DNA of 64,000 bases from Calothrix sp. NIES-3974 (GCF_002368395.1 NZ_AP018254.1:2356001-2420000), one strand, 5' to 3'; positions 53,855-63,343 are shown, numbered from the stretch's first letter. The notes: a model not told the origin generated them from the sequence alone. Translations and numbers: made by a program.

Positions 53855-54775
53855 ATGGCTGTACGCTTTCCCTTACCCCCCTCTTCTCTTCTTCCCAGCA
53901 AAATTGTCCATAGTGCAATGGGATTCTTTTTGACCTTGGTATTAACAACGGCTCCTTCCCTCGCTGGAGACCCTTTTCGTCCCACCCAATCCCGTCACAT
54001 CGGGGACAAAACCGAAGCTGCCTTTAATCAGGTTTTCCGTTACGGTAATTACCAGGCTGCGGCTACCATTTTACAGGATGCGATCGCCTCTGAAACCGAT
54101 GAACCCCTTGCTTTTGCCATGCAGGCTTCCTTTGCTTACACTAACAAAGACATGGCGGGTTTAGCAACCTATGCCGAAAAAACCCTTTCTGCGGCCCAAA
54201 GATTGGTCAGTCGTGATGCATTACGTGGTAATTTATACATGGCTGTTGGTCATTTCTTAGAAGGTGCGGTAATTTTGAGTAGGGAGGGAACCGTTAGTGG
54301 TGCGCCACAAGCTTTGAGTAAGTTGCGACGGGTATATGAATATTTAGATAAAGCAGAGGCAATTTCCCCCCAAGACCCAGAATTAAATTTAATTAAGGGT
54401 TACATGGATTTGATGGTGGCAGTGAATCTACCTTTTGCCAACCCGGAACAAGCAATTGCCAGACTGGAAAAAAACGCTGCACCCCGTTATCTCGTAGACC
54501 GGGGAATTGCGATCGCCTATCGAGATTTGAAAAACTATGACAAGGCCCTAACCTATGTGGAAAGAGCATTAAAAGATACAAAAGAAAATCCGGAATTACA
54601 CTACCTCAAAGCCCAAATCCTGCGAGCTAAAGCTAGAGATGACAAAAATAAACAAATGATGGAAACTGCGATCGCATTTTTCGATCAAGCTTTAGCAAAA
54701 CGAGACCAACTCCCCCCTGGTCTAGTTCGACAAATCGAACGAGAACGCCGTAATAGCGCCTCCAGTTTGATTTAA
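53855..54775 (+). CDS. TPR-containing exported protein (Sll0314-like)
   Basis: 306 residues. A signal/membrane segment (about 20-40, VHSAMGFFLTLVLTTAPSLA, cleavage near LAG) is followed by alpha-helical TPR units over about 50-300 (YGNYQAAATILQDAIASE, LTYVERALKDTKENPELHYL). It resembles the cyanobacterial family represented by Synechocystis Sll0314. Function unknown; lumenal or periplasmic scaffold is likely. The start could be ATG 53855 or a later Met at the signal peptide. The gene ends before a convergent kinase gene. Confidence 0.8.
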   Translation: MAVRFPLPPSSLLPSKIVHSAMGFFLTLVLTTAPSLAGDPFRPTQSRHIGDKTEAAFNQVFRYGNYQAAATILQDAIASETDEPLAFAMQASFAYTNKDMAGLATYAEKTLSAAQRLVSRDALRGNLYMAVGHFLEGAVILSREGTVSGAPQALSKLRRVYEYLDKAEAISPQDPELNLIKGYMDLMVAVNLPFANPEQAIARLEKNAAPRYLVDRGIAIAYRDLKNYDKALTYVERALKDTKENPELHYLKAQILRAKARDDKNKQMMETAIAFFDQALAKRDQLPPGLVRQIERERRNSASSLI

Positions 54776-54792
54776 TATCAATATGCTAGTAT

Positions 54793-54812
54793 GGACGCAA
54801 TATATCGCGTCT
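54793..54812. repeat. GACGCGATAT-type palindrome (P2)
   Basis: GGACGCAATATATCGCGTCT, one arm mismatched, located between the convergent TPR and kinase genes. Confidence 0.6.
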
Positions 54813-54840
54813 TCGATTCCCAACAAAATCCCCAATCCTC

Positions 54841-56358
54841 TTACCCAGCTACCGATTGGGGATGATCCACACCTTCTAAGGGTAAGAAAATCGTTAAAAC
54901 TTCCCCATATTGGGGACGTTGACGGACTATCAATTTACCCCCAATTGCTTGAAATAGGTGCTTTGTGGCAGTTAAATTCAGGCTAATAGTTCCTGTTTCC
55001 GGTTGAAACATGAGTAATTCGCCAATAGCTTTACGAAGGGGTGGAGTTGTGTTATTTTGGCTCGTATCTGTGTCAGATTGGGGTAGGGGTAAAAGTTGTA
55101 ATTTTAATTGGTCCCCAGCTGGAATTACTTGAACTTGGATATGGCTACCGGAAGGTAAACTGCGAGTAAAGTTTTCAATTAATCCCGTTAGCATTCGATC
55201 CAGCATATTCGGATTGCTAACCACAGTGGGAAGTTTTTGGGGTAGTACCACATCCAAAGTTAAATTGCGACGGGTAGCAAATTGTTGCCAACGGGGTATA
55301 CTTTGCTGTAAAACTTGCTCTAGACACATGGGTGTCAAGTGGGTGGATGGATTTTTGGTATTTGTTGAGGTTTCCAGTTCCGCAGCACGAAATAGCAATT
55401 CCATTCGATCGATTTGTTCCAAACATTCCCGCTCAATCATTTGGATACGTTTAATCAAATTCGCGGGTAAATCCTTTTGCCGTAAAATCAAACTAGCGAG
55501 GGTACGAATTGTTGCTAGGGGTGTACGAACTTCGTGGGCAAAGGCTTGGAGTAATTCCGCATCTATACGGGAAGGTGGAGTGCGATCGCGTAGTGATTCC
55601 TGGGGAGTATTGCTAATTTGTGATTCTGGACGCTGGGGATGGATATTTTCGCTGCTATGGTGAGGAATTTGGCTGAGTAATAATTGGCTAAATTGACTGA
55701 CAATCCGATAATCTGGTTCTAATTCAAGGTAAGGTTGAATCAGATGGTCTAGTTTATCACACCAATTGGGATTCACCAGTTTAACCCTTCCCGCTAATGC
55801 TTGCCAAACCTGGTTAACCACATCTGGATCAAAGGAAAACTGAAATTCTTTACCTGTTTTTGGATTGTCTGTCAACACCAGGACAACGGAAAATTCCTCG
55901 GTCAAAACCAGACAAAAACACTCCTGGGTAATGGGATCAACGGGAAGTAGAGGTAAAACCCGCTCGCTGGGAATAGTGCTATCCGGAGACGGAATACAGG
56001 TATCATGGGACGTAGAAAAGGGCATTAACGCCAAGCGATTGAAACCTTGATTGCTGAAGGTAATAGTTTCCAATTGCTCGGTAATTAAGGGGTGAGAAAA
56101 AACTGGAGCAGGGGTGACAAATACAAAGCCATGTTTTCTATAGTTGGAGGTCAAAGGTAGGTAATTTAGTAATAACTTTTCAATGGCCGCAATACTGATA
56201 CGCCACTGATACTCAGCCTTTGCCGATAAATCGGTATCAGTAACTGTTTCTCCTTTTTCCTGCTCAAGCATGGTCACGCTTGTTTGCAACCATCTTCCCT
56301 GAGTAGATGTGTATGTTGCCAACACTTCACCGATACTTGGCAAAATCCATTTATACAC
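54841..56358 (-). CDS. Histidine kinase with degenerate ATP-binding domain
   Basis: 505 residues. An N-terminal region of about 260 residues matches no family I can name. The H box QAFAHEVRTPLATIRTLA has His275. The expected G1 motif (DxGxG) is absent: around LQLLPLPQSDTDTSQNNTTP there is only low-complexity sequence, and the N box (MLTGLIENFTRS) lacks the second Asn/Lys. A GG-containing C-terminal block (AIGGKLIVRQRPQYGEVLTI) remains. It may be a phosphotransfer-only or pseudokinase regulator. No regulator gene adjoins. Confidence 0.8.
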   Translation of the reverse strand: MYKWILPSIGEVLATYTSTQGRWLQTSVTMLEQEKGETVTDTDLSAKAEYQWRISIAAIEKLLLNYLPLTSNYRKHGFVFVTPAPVFSHPLITEQLETITFSNQGFNRLALMPFSTSHDTCIPSPDSTIPSERVLPLLPVDPITQECFCLVLTEEFSVVLVLTDNPKTGKEFQFSFDPDVVNQVWQALAGRVKLVNPNWCDKLDHLIQPYLELEPDYRIVSQFSQLLLSQIPHHSSENIHPQRPESQISNTPQESLRDRTPPSRIDAELLQAFAHEVRTPLATIRTLASLILRQKDLPANLIKRIQMIERECLEQIDRMELLFRAAELETSTNTKNPSTHLTPMCLEQVLQQSIPRWQQFATRRNLTLDVVLPQKLPTVVSNPNMLDRMLTGLIENFTRSLPSGSHIQVQVIPAGDQLKLQLLPLPQSDTDTSQNNTTPPLRKAIGELLMFQPETGTISLNLTATKHLFQAIGGKLIVRQRPQYGEVLTIFLPLEGVDHPQSVAG

Positions 56359-56665
56359 AGGTTTTACCTCTCACCTTCAGCGTCTCATCATCGATCAGAA
56401 TTTGGCAACCACTCATAGCAAATAGCAAAATTACCAAATTCCCATCAATTAAGAGCGTACCCAGATTTGGAAGCAGATGGAAGTGGTAGAACCGAACTAG
56501 TCAGGGGGAATTACCGTTTGAAGGGAAAAGGAACTATCTCAACCGATTTTATCGGGTTTTCAACTGCGATCGCAATTCCTTTATCCTCATAATATTCCTT
56601 AGGAGACGCGATATATCGCGTCTCCGATGCTAAAACGAATCTAAAATCCCAAATCCAACATGGAA
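56359..56665. other. Intergenic region with P2 palindrome
   Basis: 56602-56625 is a perfect GGAGACGCGATA-TATCGCGTCTCC palindrome near the end of the peptidoglycan-binding gene. Nothing else is seen. Confidence 0.5.
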
Positions 56666-57994
56666 TTAGTTGATATACTCAACCCGTGCATCAAAACCGC
56701 GATCGCGTAGTTGACGTGTTAATCTTTCAGCGTCACTGCGATTCGAGAATGCACCTGCGTTGATAAAATCACCTTTACGGGATTTTGCTAATTGAGCATT
56801 GGGGATAATCCGCCGTACCCGCTCCAGGGTATCATGACTACGAATGGGAATAGCGAAACGTAGTTATTTTTGGGTACATTGCCTCTATTATCGTCGTTTA
56901 ATCCTAAAGTTTGCCAAGTTTGATAATCAACAATTCCCGTCGCTGGAAGTCGATGATAACGCTGGAATTGAATGACTGCATCACGGGTATATTGGTCATA
57001 AAATCCATCCGCATTACCCCGGAAAAATCCCCATTGCAATAATCGTCGTTGAATTGATCTAACCCGTTCACTTCTTTCCCCTAGACAGACATTACCACCA
57101 TTAGGTGAACATCCTTCGAGAGGAAGTTTCAACACTTCTTCAATTGCAAATAGGGTATTGCGGTCAGCAACTCCAGTTACCGGTAAACCGTAAGCACGTT
57201 GAAAACGAGCAACAGCATCACGAGTTAAATCATCATAAACAACGGTGGGATTTTGGTTGAAATAGCCCAGAGTACGTAAATTTTTCTGTAATTTAGTCAC
57301 ACGTGGACCGTAATCACCCGGTTCAAGGGTTTCATATTGACCCCCCCCCACATTGATTTTTCGGTTTTTTCCCAATCAAACAGTCAATCTTGTCTAAAGT
57401 TTCTCTCCCTGCAACTCCATCGGGTGTAATTCCATAGGCTCTTTGAAATCTGATTACCGCTTGTTGGGTCTGAGTACCAAAGTTACCAGTAATGGGTCCA
57501 GTATAAAATCCCAATTGGCGAAGATTTTGCTGCAATCGTAACACCGCATCACCTCGACTACCAACCCTCAACCCACCAGGATTACTCGGAGATACAGGAG
57601 GACGAGCAGCTGCTTGACAACGGGATTGTAATGCTCGCGAAGTTTGGGGACCGACTACACCAATGGCTGGAATTCCATTGCGAGATTGAAATTGGCGAAC
57701 AGCAGTTTCCGTTTGGGAACCAAAATAACCTGTAATCGGGCCATTGTAAATACCTAATTGCCTTAGACATCTTTGAATATTAGTAACGGACGCACCGCGA
57801 TCGCCAACTTTTGCTGCTAACGTTTGCTCCCCAATCCCCACAATTGCCAATGTGAGGAAAATCGGCAACAATTTTCTAATTCCCAACCACGACCATTTCC
57901 ACCAGCTACAGGTATAATGAGATTGACTATCCACAACCAAACTTTCACTAAAATCGCTGCCAGAAACCAAATTGAGAAAACCAGTATTTTCCAT
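56666..57994 (-). pseudogene. Peptidoglycan-binding protein interrupted by two frameshifts (G9 tract)
   Basis: Read with two corrections this is one protein. The start is Met at 57994 (MENTGFLNLVSGSDFSES), a membrane segment (LLPIFLTLAIVGIGEQTLAA) is followed by four PG-binding_1 units (YNGPITGYFGSQTETAVRQF, YTGPITGNFGTQTQQAVIRF, NQNPTVVYDDLTRDAVARF, FRGNADGFYDQYTRDAVIQF), ending in a SPOR-like tail (TLERVRRIIPNAQL, DFINAGAFSNRSDAERLTRQ, LRDRGFDARVEYIN). Break 1 is the nine-G run at 57341-57349; eight G restores frame (CGGGQYETLEPG). Break 2 near 56865-56872 is a one-base loss. Two separate frames (to 57332 and 56788) appear without correction. Decay, phase variation or sequencing error. Confidence 0.8.
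57341..57349 (-). repeat. Homopolymer G9 (C9 on + strand) inside the gene
   Basis: A nine-base mononucleotide run exactly at the frame break between the second and third peptidoglycan-binding units. Removing one base joins the frames. Such tracts slip at high rate during replication or transcription. Confidence 0.85.
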
Positions 57995-58450
57995 AGTTCT
58001 GCCAAAGAGGATTGGTGTAATTTGATGTTTGTAAGCGGGATTCCCTCCACATCGATGAATCCCACTGTGTTCAGACCTAGGCAAAAGTAACGTTACTGCG
58101 TCATTACAAGGGACAGCAAAGTAATTTCCCACGTAGCTTAGTTTCGATCGCAATGACAAATCTTCTCTGCAAGAAGCCACACTACGTGCATCAACGTTGC
58201 GTAAGTCCTGTTTGTGTAGATGTCAAAGTCAAAAACTGGAAAAACCTGATGTCATAAAAACTTCCAACGCGTCTTTCTTCCCCTACCCCCCCACTTCAAG
58301 TCAGTGGGACAAAATGCTAGCTCCTTGGGGTTCACCTATGAATACACCCCCATACCCGTATTTTACGCAAAATTACGGTATATATTTGTATATTTTCAGC
58401 AAATATGATTGATTAACGTATTTTTCCCCAAGCCCGAAAATGCCCTACAA
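57995..58450. other. Region between the peptidoglycan-binding gene and hisD
   Basis: 58194-58208 (GTTGCGTAAGTCCTG) is one end of repeat family A and gives the open frame 57995-58180 no coding meaning. Nothing else was recognised. Confidence 0.45.
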
Positions 58451-59869
58451 TTATTGTCCCAACAAATCATCCCCATCCAACTCCAAATTTTCCGCTTGCA
58501 AACGCCGACGCACCGCATCCGCATGGGAAGGAAAATCATCCGCATTCGCCAAAATATCAATGGCTCCAGCAATTTTGCGTAAAGCCGAAGGTGAGTATTG
58601 AATAATACTTGAATGCTTCAAAAAGGTTTCCACACTTAAGGGTGAATTAAACCGCGCACTGCCACAAGTTGGTAAGGTATGGCTTGGTCCTGCTAAATAA
58701 TCCCCCACCACTTCCGGTGTCCCATGACCGAGGAAAATCGCTCCAGCATGGCGAATCAATGGTAATATCTCCCAAGCATCCTCCACTTGCAGTTCTAACC
58801 GTGCTGGCGCAAAATCATTGACCAATTCTGCCGCCGCCTTCAAAGATTCTACCACCACAATCAACCCATAATGGGCTAGGGATTTCTCCGTTTCCACCCG
58901 TCGCGGATGGTCTACCAATTGCCGTTCAATCGCCACATACACATTTTTCGCCAACCCCGCATCCGTTGTAAATAAAATTGCTGCTGCCATTGGTTCCCGT
59001 TCCGCTTGGGCAATTAAATCGGTGGCCACATTGATGGGATTTGCCGTATCATCAGCGATAATTACCATTTCGCTGGTTTCTGTCAAACTATCGGTTCCCA
59101 CACAGCCAAATAACTGCTTTTTCGCTAGGGAAATATATATATCCCCCCCTCCCACAATCAAATCTACCTTCCCAATCGTTTCCGTTCCATAGGCCATTGC
59201 CGCGATCGCTTGTACACCCCCAATCCGATAAATCTCATGAATACCCACCTCCTGCGCTGCAACCAAAATCGCAGGATTGATATCCTTTCCCATCCCCCTC
59301 ATCGGTGTCACCATCACCATACGCGGAACCCCAGCTACTTTGGCTGGAATCCCATTCATTAACACCGCACTGGGATAGGCTGTACGACCCCCATGTATGT
59401 ATATACCTGCGCTGTCTACAGGGGTATAACGTTTCCCTAACACCACCTCATCATCCCCAAAATGCACCCAACTCTTCGGAACACGTTGACGATGAAAGGC
59501 TTCAATTTGCCGCGCAGCCAAACGAATCGCCTTCAGTAATGGTTTCGACACTTGTTGATAGGCTGCATCCAGTTGGGAACCGGAAACTTTTAATTCTTCT
59601 GGTGTCAAAATTTGCCCATTAAATTCCGCAGTATAATCTATTACCGCCTGATTACCCTGGCGTTTAACAGCCAGCAAAATCTCCCGCACAGTTGCTTCCT
59701 GATGTAGACGCGCTGCGCGCGGCTTCTCTTCGAGAAGAAGCTGTTCGTCCTGGGAGTAACCCTTGGGATCGACAACGCGATGCTCTCCTGGAAAATCCCG
59801 TCCAGATCGAACGCAGATTCGCTGGAGTTCGCCTCTAACGTCTGTCTGCTGAGTAATAATTCGCAGCAT
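58451..59869 (-). CDS. hisD: Histidinol dehydrogenase
   Basis: Two-step oxidation of L-histidinol to L-histidine with NAD, zinc-dependent. From the ATG at 59869 (MLRIITQQTDVRGELQRICV) it has 472 residues; the longer frame to 59899 adds ten non-family residues. Core: VHFGDDEVVLGKRYTPVDSA, HGGRTAYPSAVLMNGIPAKV, YRIGGVQAIAAMAYGTETIG, GHGTPEVVGDYLAGPSHTLP. Around residues 34-58 the chain contains sequence (DPKGYSQDEQLLLEEKPRAA and RLHQ) absent in close relatives as I remember them; its DNA (59703-59748) is a GTAGACGCGCTGCGCGCGGC-type repeat. It remains in frame and so probably functional. Confidence 0.94.
   Translation of the reverse strand: MLRIITQQTDVRGELQRICVRSGRDFPGEHRVVDPKGYSQDEQLLLEEKPRAARLHQEATVREILLAVKRQGNQAVIDYTAEFNGQILTPEELKVSGSQLDAAYQQVSKPLLKAIRLAARQIEAFHRQRVPKSWVHFGDDEVVLGKRYTPVDSAGIYIHGGRTAYPSAVLMNGIPAKVAGVPRMVMVTPMRGMGKDINPAILVAAQEVGIHEIYRIGGVQAIAAMAYGTETIGKVDLIVGGGDIYISLAKKQLFGCVGTDSLTETSEMVIIADDTANPINVATDLIAQAEREPMAAAILFTTDAGLAKNVYVAIERQLVDHPRRVETEKSLAHYGLIVVVESLKAAAELVNDFAPARLELQVEDAWEILPLIRHAGAIFLGHGTPEVVGDYLAGPSHTLPTCGSARFNSPLSVETFLKHSSIIQYSPSALRKIAGAIDILANADDFPSHADAVRRRLQAENLELDGDDLLGQ
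59703..59748. repeat. Small dispersed repeat inserted in hisD
   Basis: GTAGACGCGCTGCGCGCGGC followed by TTCTCTTCGAGAAGAAGCTG and TTCGTC. It contains two hairpin-forming blocks (GCGCTGCGCGC and CTTCTCTTCGAGAAGAAG). Fragments with the same words occur at 53418 and near 63140. Elements of this sort are frequent in Nostoc-type genomes. Confidence 0.7.
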
Positions 59870-61095
59870 GGAGAAAGGACAATGCCAACCTTGAAACAAT
59901 TCCCGTCAAAGATGATTGAGTGGTGCTCTTACCCCCACGTGGGTGCAATGTCAACCTAACTCTACCCTATCTAGCTTAACTTGGATTTTTTTGATACTTC
60001 TAGTTTATTTCAAAATCATCTACGGCAAAGTGGTTCATATCGACTGTGGTTGTGGTGATTGGGCAGGACATGCTGGTTTGTGGAAGATTTTAGCAATTTG
60101 GAAACATCCTTAATATAACAAGCATTTTGGTTTTTTGGGACTTGCGTCTAGGAAATTAGGAGACCGAAGGCTGGAGACGGTAAACAGGAGGATATTTTCA
60201 TTGATTTTTTAGCAATTTCCAACTGTTCTGGTGCTTGGCTAGTTATGATTGAGCATGGTGTTTTGAGATTGGTTAATTATTTTGAATCTGTAGGATAAAT
60301 TTTAACATCATCATCCCAGTTTTTGGTATCAGGGAACAAAGTTTGTCGGAATATTATCTTCCTATTTGTAAAGGCTTGTATCGCGAATAATCTTTCATGG
60401 AGCTTAAGCTTTGCTTTTGATTTTATTCCTAACTACTTCAATTCAATGAATTCATCTTCACTATGGGAATTTGACCCAGGTTAAATTATCGCATTTTGAG
60501 GTCAGGTTGTAGAAAGTGCCATCGTTTTTTTCAAGCTTAAATTAGAATTTATACTATTTCACTCAAATTTTGATATATTTTCTTCCCCTGCTCCCGAAAG
60601 TTCCCCGTCAGGTATCAACTCCCAAGTAAAACGGTATTAACTATGGCACTATTACTTCGGAAATTTTCAATTTATGTATAGTAGATGATATTTCCATTCC
60701 TTGTCAGACTTTGATAACAACTCTAATACTCACAATTCAAAATTCTTATCATCATTGAAAGATGCATAAATGTTGGTTTTTCACCCCATTTTGTTTACTA
60801 AGATACAAAATCCCATTAATTTCGTTTATTTAAATACAGTCTATTGCAATTTGAATATACGGACAGAATCAGTTATAAAAGTCGATATACAGATTACTCT
60901 ATGCTGCACTTTTTTTCACAAATTTCTATCTGGAAAACTTCATAAATAAAACTATAATTGCTACTTGAATTTAAGCGAATTAACCGATGACCCCTAATTA
61001 TATCCTTGCATATGATTTAAGTCAGAGTAGCTTTCCCATCCCCGCCATTCAAAGTATAAAAAAACAGCTAACTTCCCGATAATTCAGTAATTACC
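59870..61095. other. 1.2-kb intergenic region upstream of the GH5 gene
   Basis: Holds MITE-like repeat D copy 3 (60551-60637); otherwise AT-rich, with an isolated open frame (59916-60113) that lacks family likeness. No promoter is called. Confidence 0.45.
60551..60637. repeat. MITE-like repeat family D, copy 3
   Basis: ATACTATTTCACTCAAATTT at the left, CGTCAGGTATCAACTCCCAA then GTAAAACGGTAT at the right. It differs from copies 2 and 4 by a few substitutions. Confidence 0.7.
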
Positions 61096-62697
61096 ATGTT
61101 AAAGTGGCATTTTTCATCTCGCAAAAAGTTAAAAATACTTCACAAAATACTGATTTTAGCGATCGCGATCGCCCTATTGCTCACTGGATTTTCCGACTGG
61201 ACACCCAATATTGTGCAAGCAGCCAATTCCCAGACTATTCCCGTAAGTCTCCCCCTGTCTACCCGTGGTGCCAAAATTATCGACGCTAAGGGCAAAGAAA
61301 TTCTATTACGTGGTGTCAACTGGTTTGGCATGGAAACGGAAACCCATGTCCCCCACGGTCTCTGGCAAAGGGACTACAAAGAAATGCTAGCCCAAATCAA
61401 ATCACTTGGCTACAATACCATTCGCCTTCCCTATGCCGTCGAAGCTCTCCGTGCGAATACCATCAGTGGCGTTGATTTTAGTATCGGAGCAAACAAGGAA
61501 TTAGAAGGGAAAACACCTCTAGAAGTCATGGACGCAGTGATTCAAGAGGCTGATAAACTAAATTTATTGATTATTTTGGATAGCCATCGTCTCAATGTCA
61601 AACGCATTCCCGAACTTTGGTATGGAGATGGATACAGCGAAGGGGACTGGATCGATACTTGGAAACTTTTGGCACAACGGTACAAAAATCAAAAAAATGT
61701 CATCGGCGCTGACTTGAAAAATGAACCCCACGGACGCGCAAGTTGGGGTACCAATAACCTCCTCACCGATTGGAGATTAGCCGCAGAACGAGCTGGCAAT
61801 GCGATTTTAAGTATAAATCCTGACTGGTTAATTATCGTTGAAGGGGTGGAAAAAAACGTTCCTGGACAAAAACAAACCCATTATTGGTGGGGAGGAAATT
61901 TAGAAGGTGCAGGTCGTTTCCCAGTCAGACTTTCCCGTCGTCACAAGTTAGTCTATTCACCCCATGAATACGGAGAAGGGGTCGCGAAAATGCCCTACTT
62001 CCAAGATAAATCCTTTCCCCGTAATTTACCTCAGCGTTGGGAAATTGGATTTTACTACCTTGCTCGTCGTCAGATTGCTCCCATTTGGGTTGGTGAGTTC
62101 GGTGGGCGACAGGTTGACAACAAATCCACCGAAGGAATTTGGCAAAATAAATTCGTCCGCTTTATCCGCGACCAGAAATTAGGTTTTGCCTACTGGAGTT
62201 GGAATCCCAATAGTTCCGATACCGGGGGAATATTGCTGGATGATTGGCAAACCATTGACGCACCCAAACAAGTCCTGTTGTCACAACTTTTACCAGTGAA
62301 GTTTACTCCTCCACCAGTTCCTGTTGCTCGTGTTTCTCCTCCCCCAGCAAGTAATCCCAGTAATTCCCCACCATCCCCCGCGATCGCCAATCGACTGGAA
62401 GTCGTCACGGATATGTACTCTAACTGGAATAATGGATTTTGCATCAGTTTCAAAGTTCGCAATCCCACTAATACTTCAGTAAAAGCTTGGCAACTTGGCT
62501 TTAGAATGAATCAAGCTAGTATATACAATTCTTGGAATGCTAATTTTCAACCACAAAGTAAAAACAAGTATTTAGTCCAACCAGCAGATTGGGGACTAAT
62601 CATCGACCCTCAACAAGTCCGGGATATCGGTTTTTGTGCCCACAAATTAGGTAATGATTATCAACCTCAAGATGTTCAAGTCAAACCTCTTAAATAA
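61096..62697 (+). CDS. Secreted glycoside hydrolase family 5 enzyme with CBM2-like module
   Basis: 533 residues. A signal peptide (KILILAIAIALLLTGFSDW; cleavage near VQA about residue 42) directs export. The GH5 catalytic domain (about 50-390) has acid/base Glu210 (LKNEPHG) and nucleophile Glu334 (WVGEFGG), with RGVNWFGME near the N-terminus. A Pro/Ser-rich linker (about 395-425) leads to a CBM2-like module (about 430-533; WNNGFCISFKVRNPTNTSVK, with Trp residues for polysaccharide binding). Likely acts on beta-1,4-glucan or related cell-surface polysaccharide. Cellulose is made by some cyanobacteria, so a remodelling role is as likely as digestion. Confidence 0.93.
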   Translation: MLKWHFSSRKKLKILHKILILAIAIALLLTGFSDWTPNIVQAANSQTIPVSLPLSTRGAKIIDAKGKEILLRGVNWFGMETETHVPHGLWQRDYKEMLAQIKSLGYNTIRLPYAVEALRANTISGVDFSIGANKELEGKTPLEVMDAVIQEADKLNLLIILDSHRLNVKRIPELWYGDGYSEGDWIDTWKLLAQRYKNQKNVIGADLKNEPHGRASWGTNNLLTDWRLAAERAGNAILSINPDWLIIVEGVEKNVPGQKQTHYWWGGNLEGAGRFPVRLSRRHKLVYSPHEYGEGVAKMPYFQDKSFPRNLPQRWEIGFYYLARRQIAPIWVGEFGGRQVDNKSTEGIWQNKFVRFIRDQKLGFAYWSWNPNSSDTGGILLDDWQTIDAPKQVLLSQLLPVKFTPPPVPVARVSPPPASNPSNSPPSPAIANRLEVVTDMYSNWNNGFCISFKVRNPTNTSVKAWQLGFRMNQASIYNSWNANFQPQSKNKYLVQPADWGLIIDPQQVRDIGFCAHKLGNDYQPQDVQVKPLK

Positions 62698-62997
62698 TTC
62701 CGATTATATTAAGAGAATGTTTGGAAAGTGTCAATAAATACTTTATTAACCACTTCTTGGAGACAGGAAATAAGCTCAAAGAGTATAAAAGAGTATATTT
62801 GAAGGTAAGTCGGGTGTCGGGAGTAGGAAAAATCAACTTTTGTCGGTTTTGGTGTAGGCATTACGTGACGACTACTCCCTATTCCCCACTCCCCACTCCC
62901 AAAAAACGAGCTTGTTAAGTATTAAAAGCGACTTTTCAAATAACCTCTCAACCAGGACTTACCTAACTGGCATATTATTTTAGTTTGTTAACGGTTA

Positions 62998-63090
62998 ATA
63001 CCATTTCACTCAAATTTTGATACATTTTCTTCCCCTGCGACCGAAAGCTCACCTAAATGTATCAGTATCAACTCCAAGGTAAAACGATAT
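62998..63090. repeat. MITE-like repeat family D, copy 4
   Basis: ATACCATTTCACTCAAATTT at the left, CAGTATCAACTCCAAGGTAA then AACGATAT at the right, with an 8-base insertion in the centre relative to copy 2. Confidence 0.7.
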
Positions 63091-63314
63091 AACAGGTGAC
63101 AATGACAGTAAAGATAGCGCAATATATTCGTCATCCTGCGCAAACCCGTAGCGCATCCGCAGGACTGGGAACGTTAGCGAAGCCTTCTCAAAAAGTCGCA
63201 ACCACAAAGATTTCAGCTTTTCGGAATGTCAAATTAATTGTGCACTACTACTTATGAACATTTGCAACTCTACGTGACGTGTTTTTCTGAAATCAAATAT
63301 AAGTAGTAAAATAC

Positions 63315-63343
63315 TTGTCACACATACGACAGTGTGATATAAT
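63315..63343 (+). promoter_or_regulatory. Sigma70-type promoter with a TCACAC-N8-GTGTGA operator-like palindrome
   Basis: TTGTCA (63315-63320), a 17-nt spacer and TATAAT (63338-63343) form an almost ideal sigma70 promoter. The inverted repeat TCACAC (63318-63323) and GTGTGA (63332-63337) overlaps the spacer, so a dimeric repressor could block it. Downstream lies a leader of about 75 nt with GGGAGAGGG (63410-63418) ahead of an ATG at 63427. Confidence 0.65.

Noticed and set aside
59870-59899. Longer hisD start
   Set aside because: The ten extra residues are not family-like; MLRIITQQ is the usual beginning.
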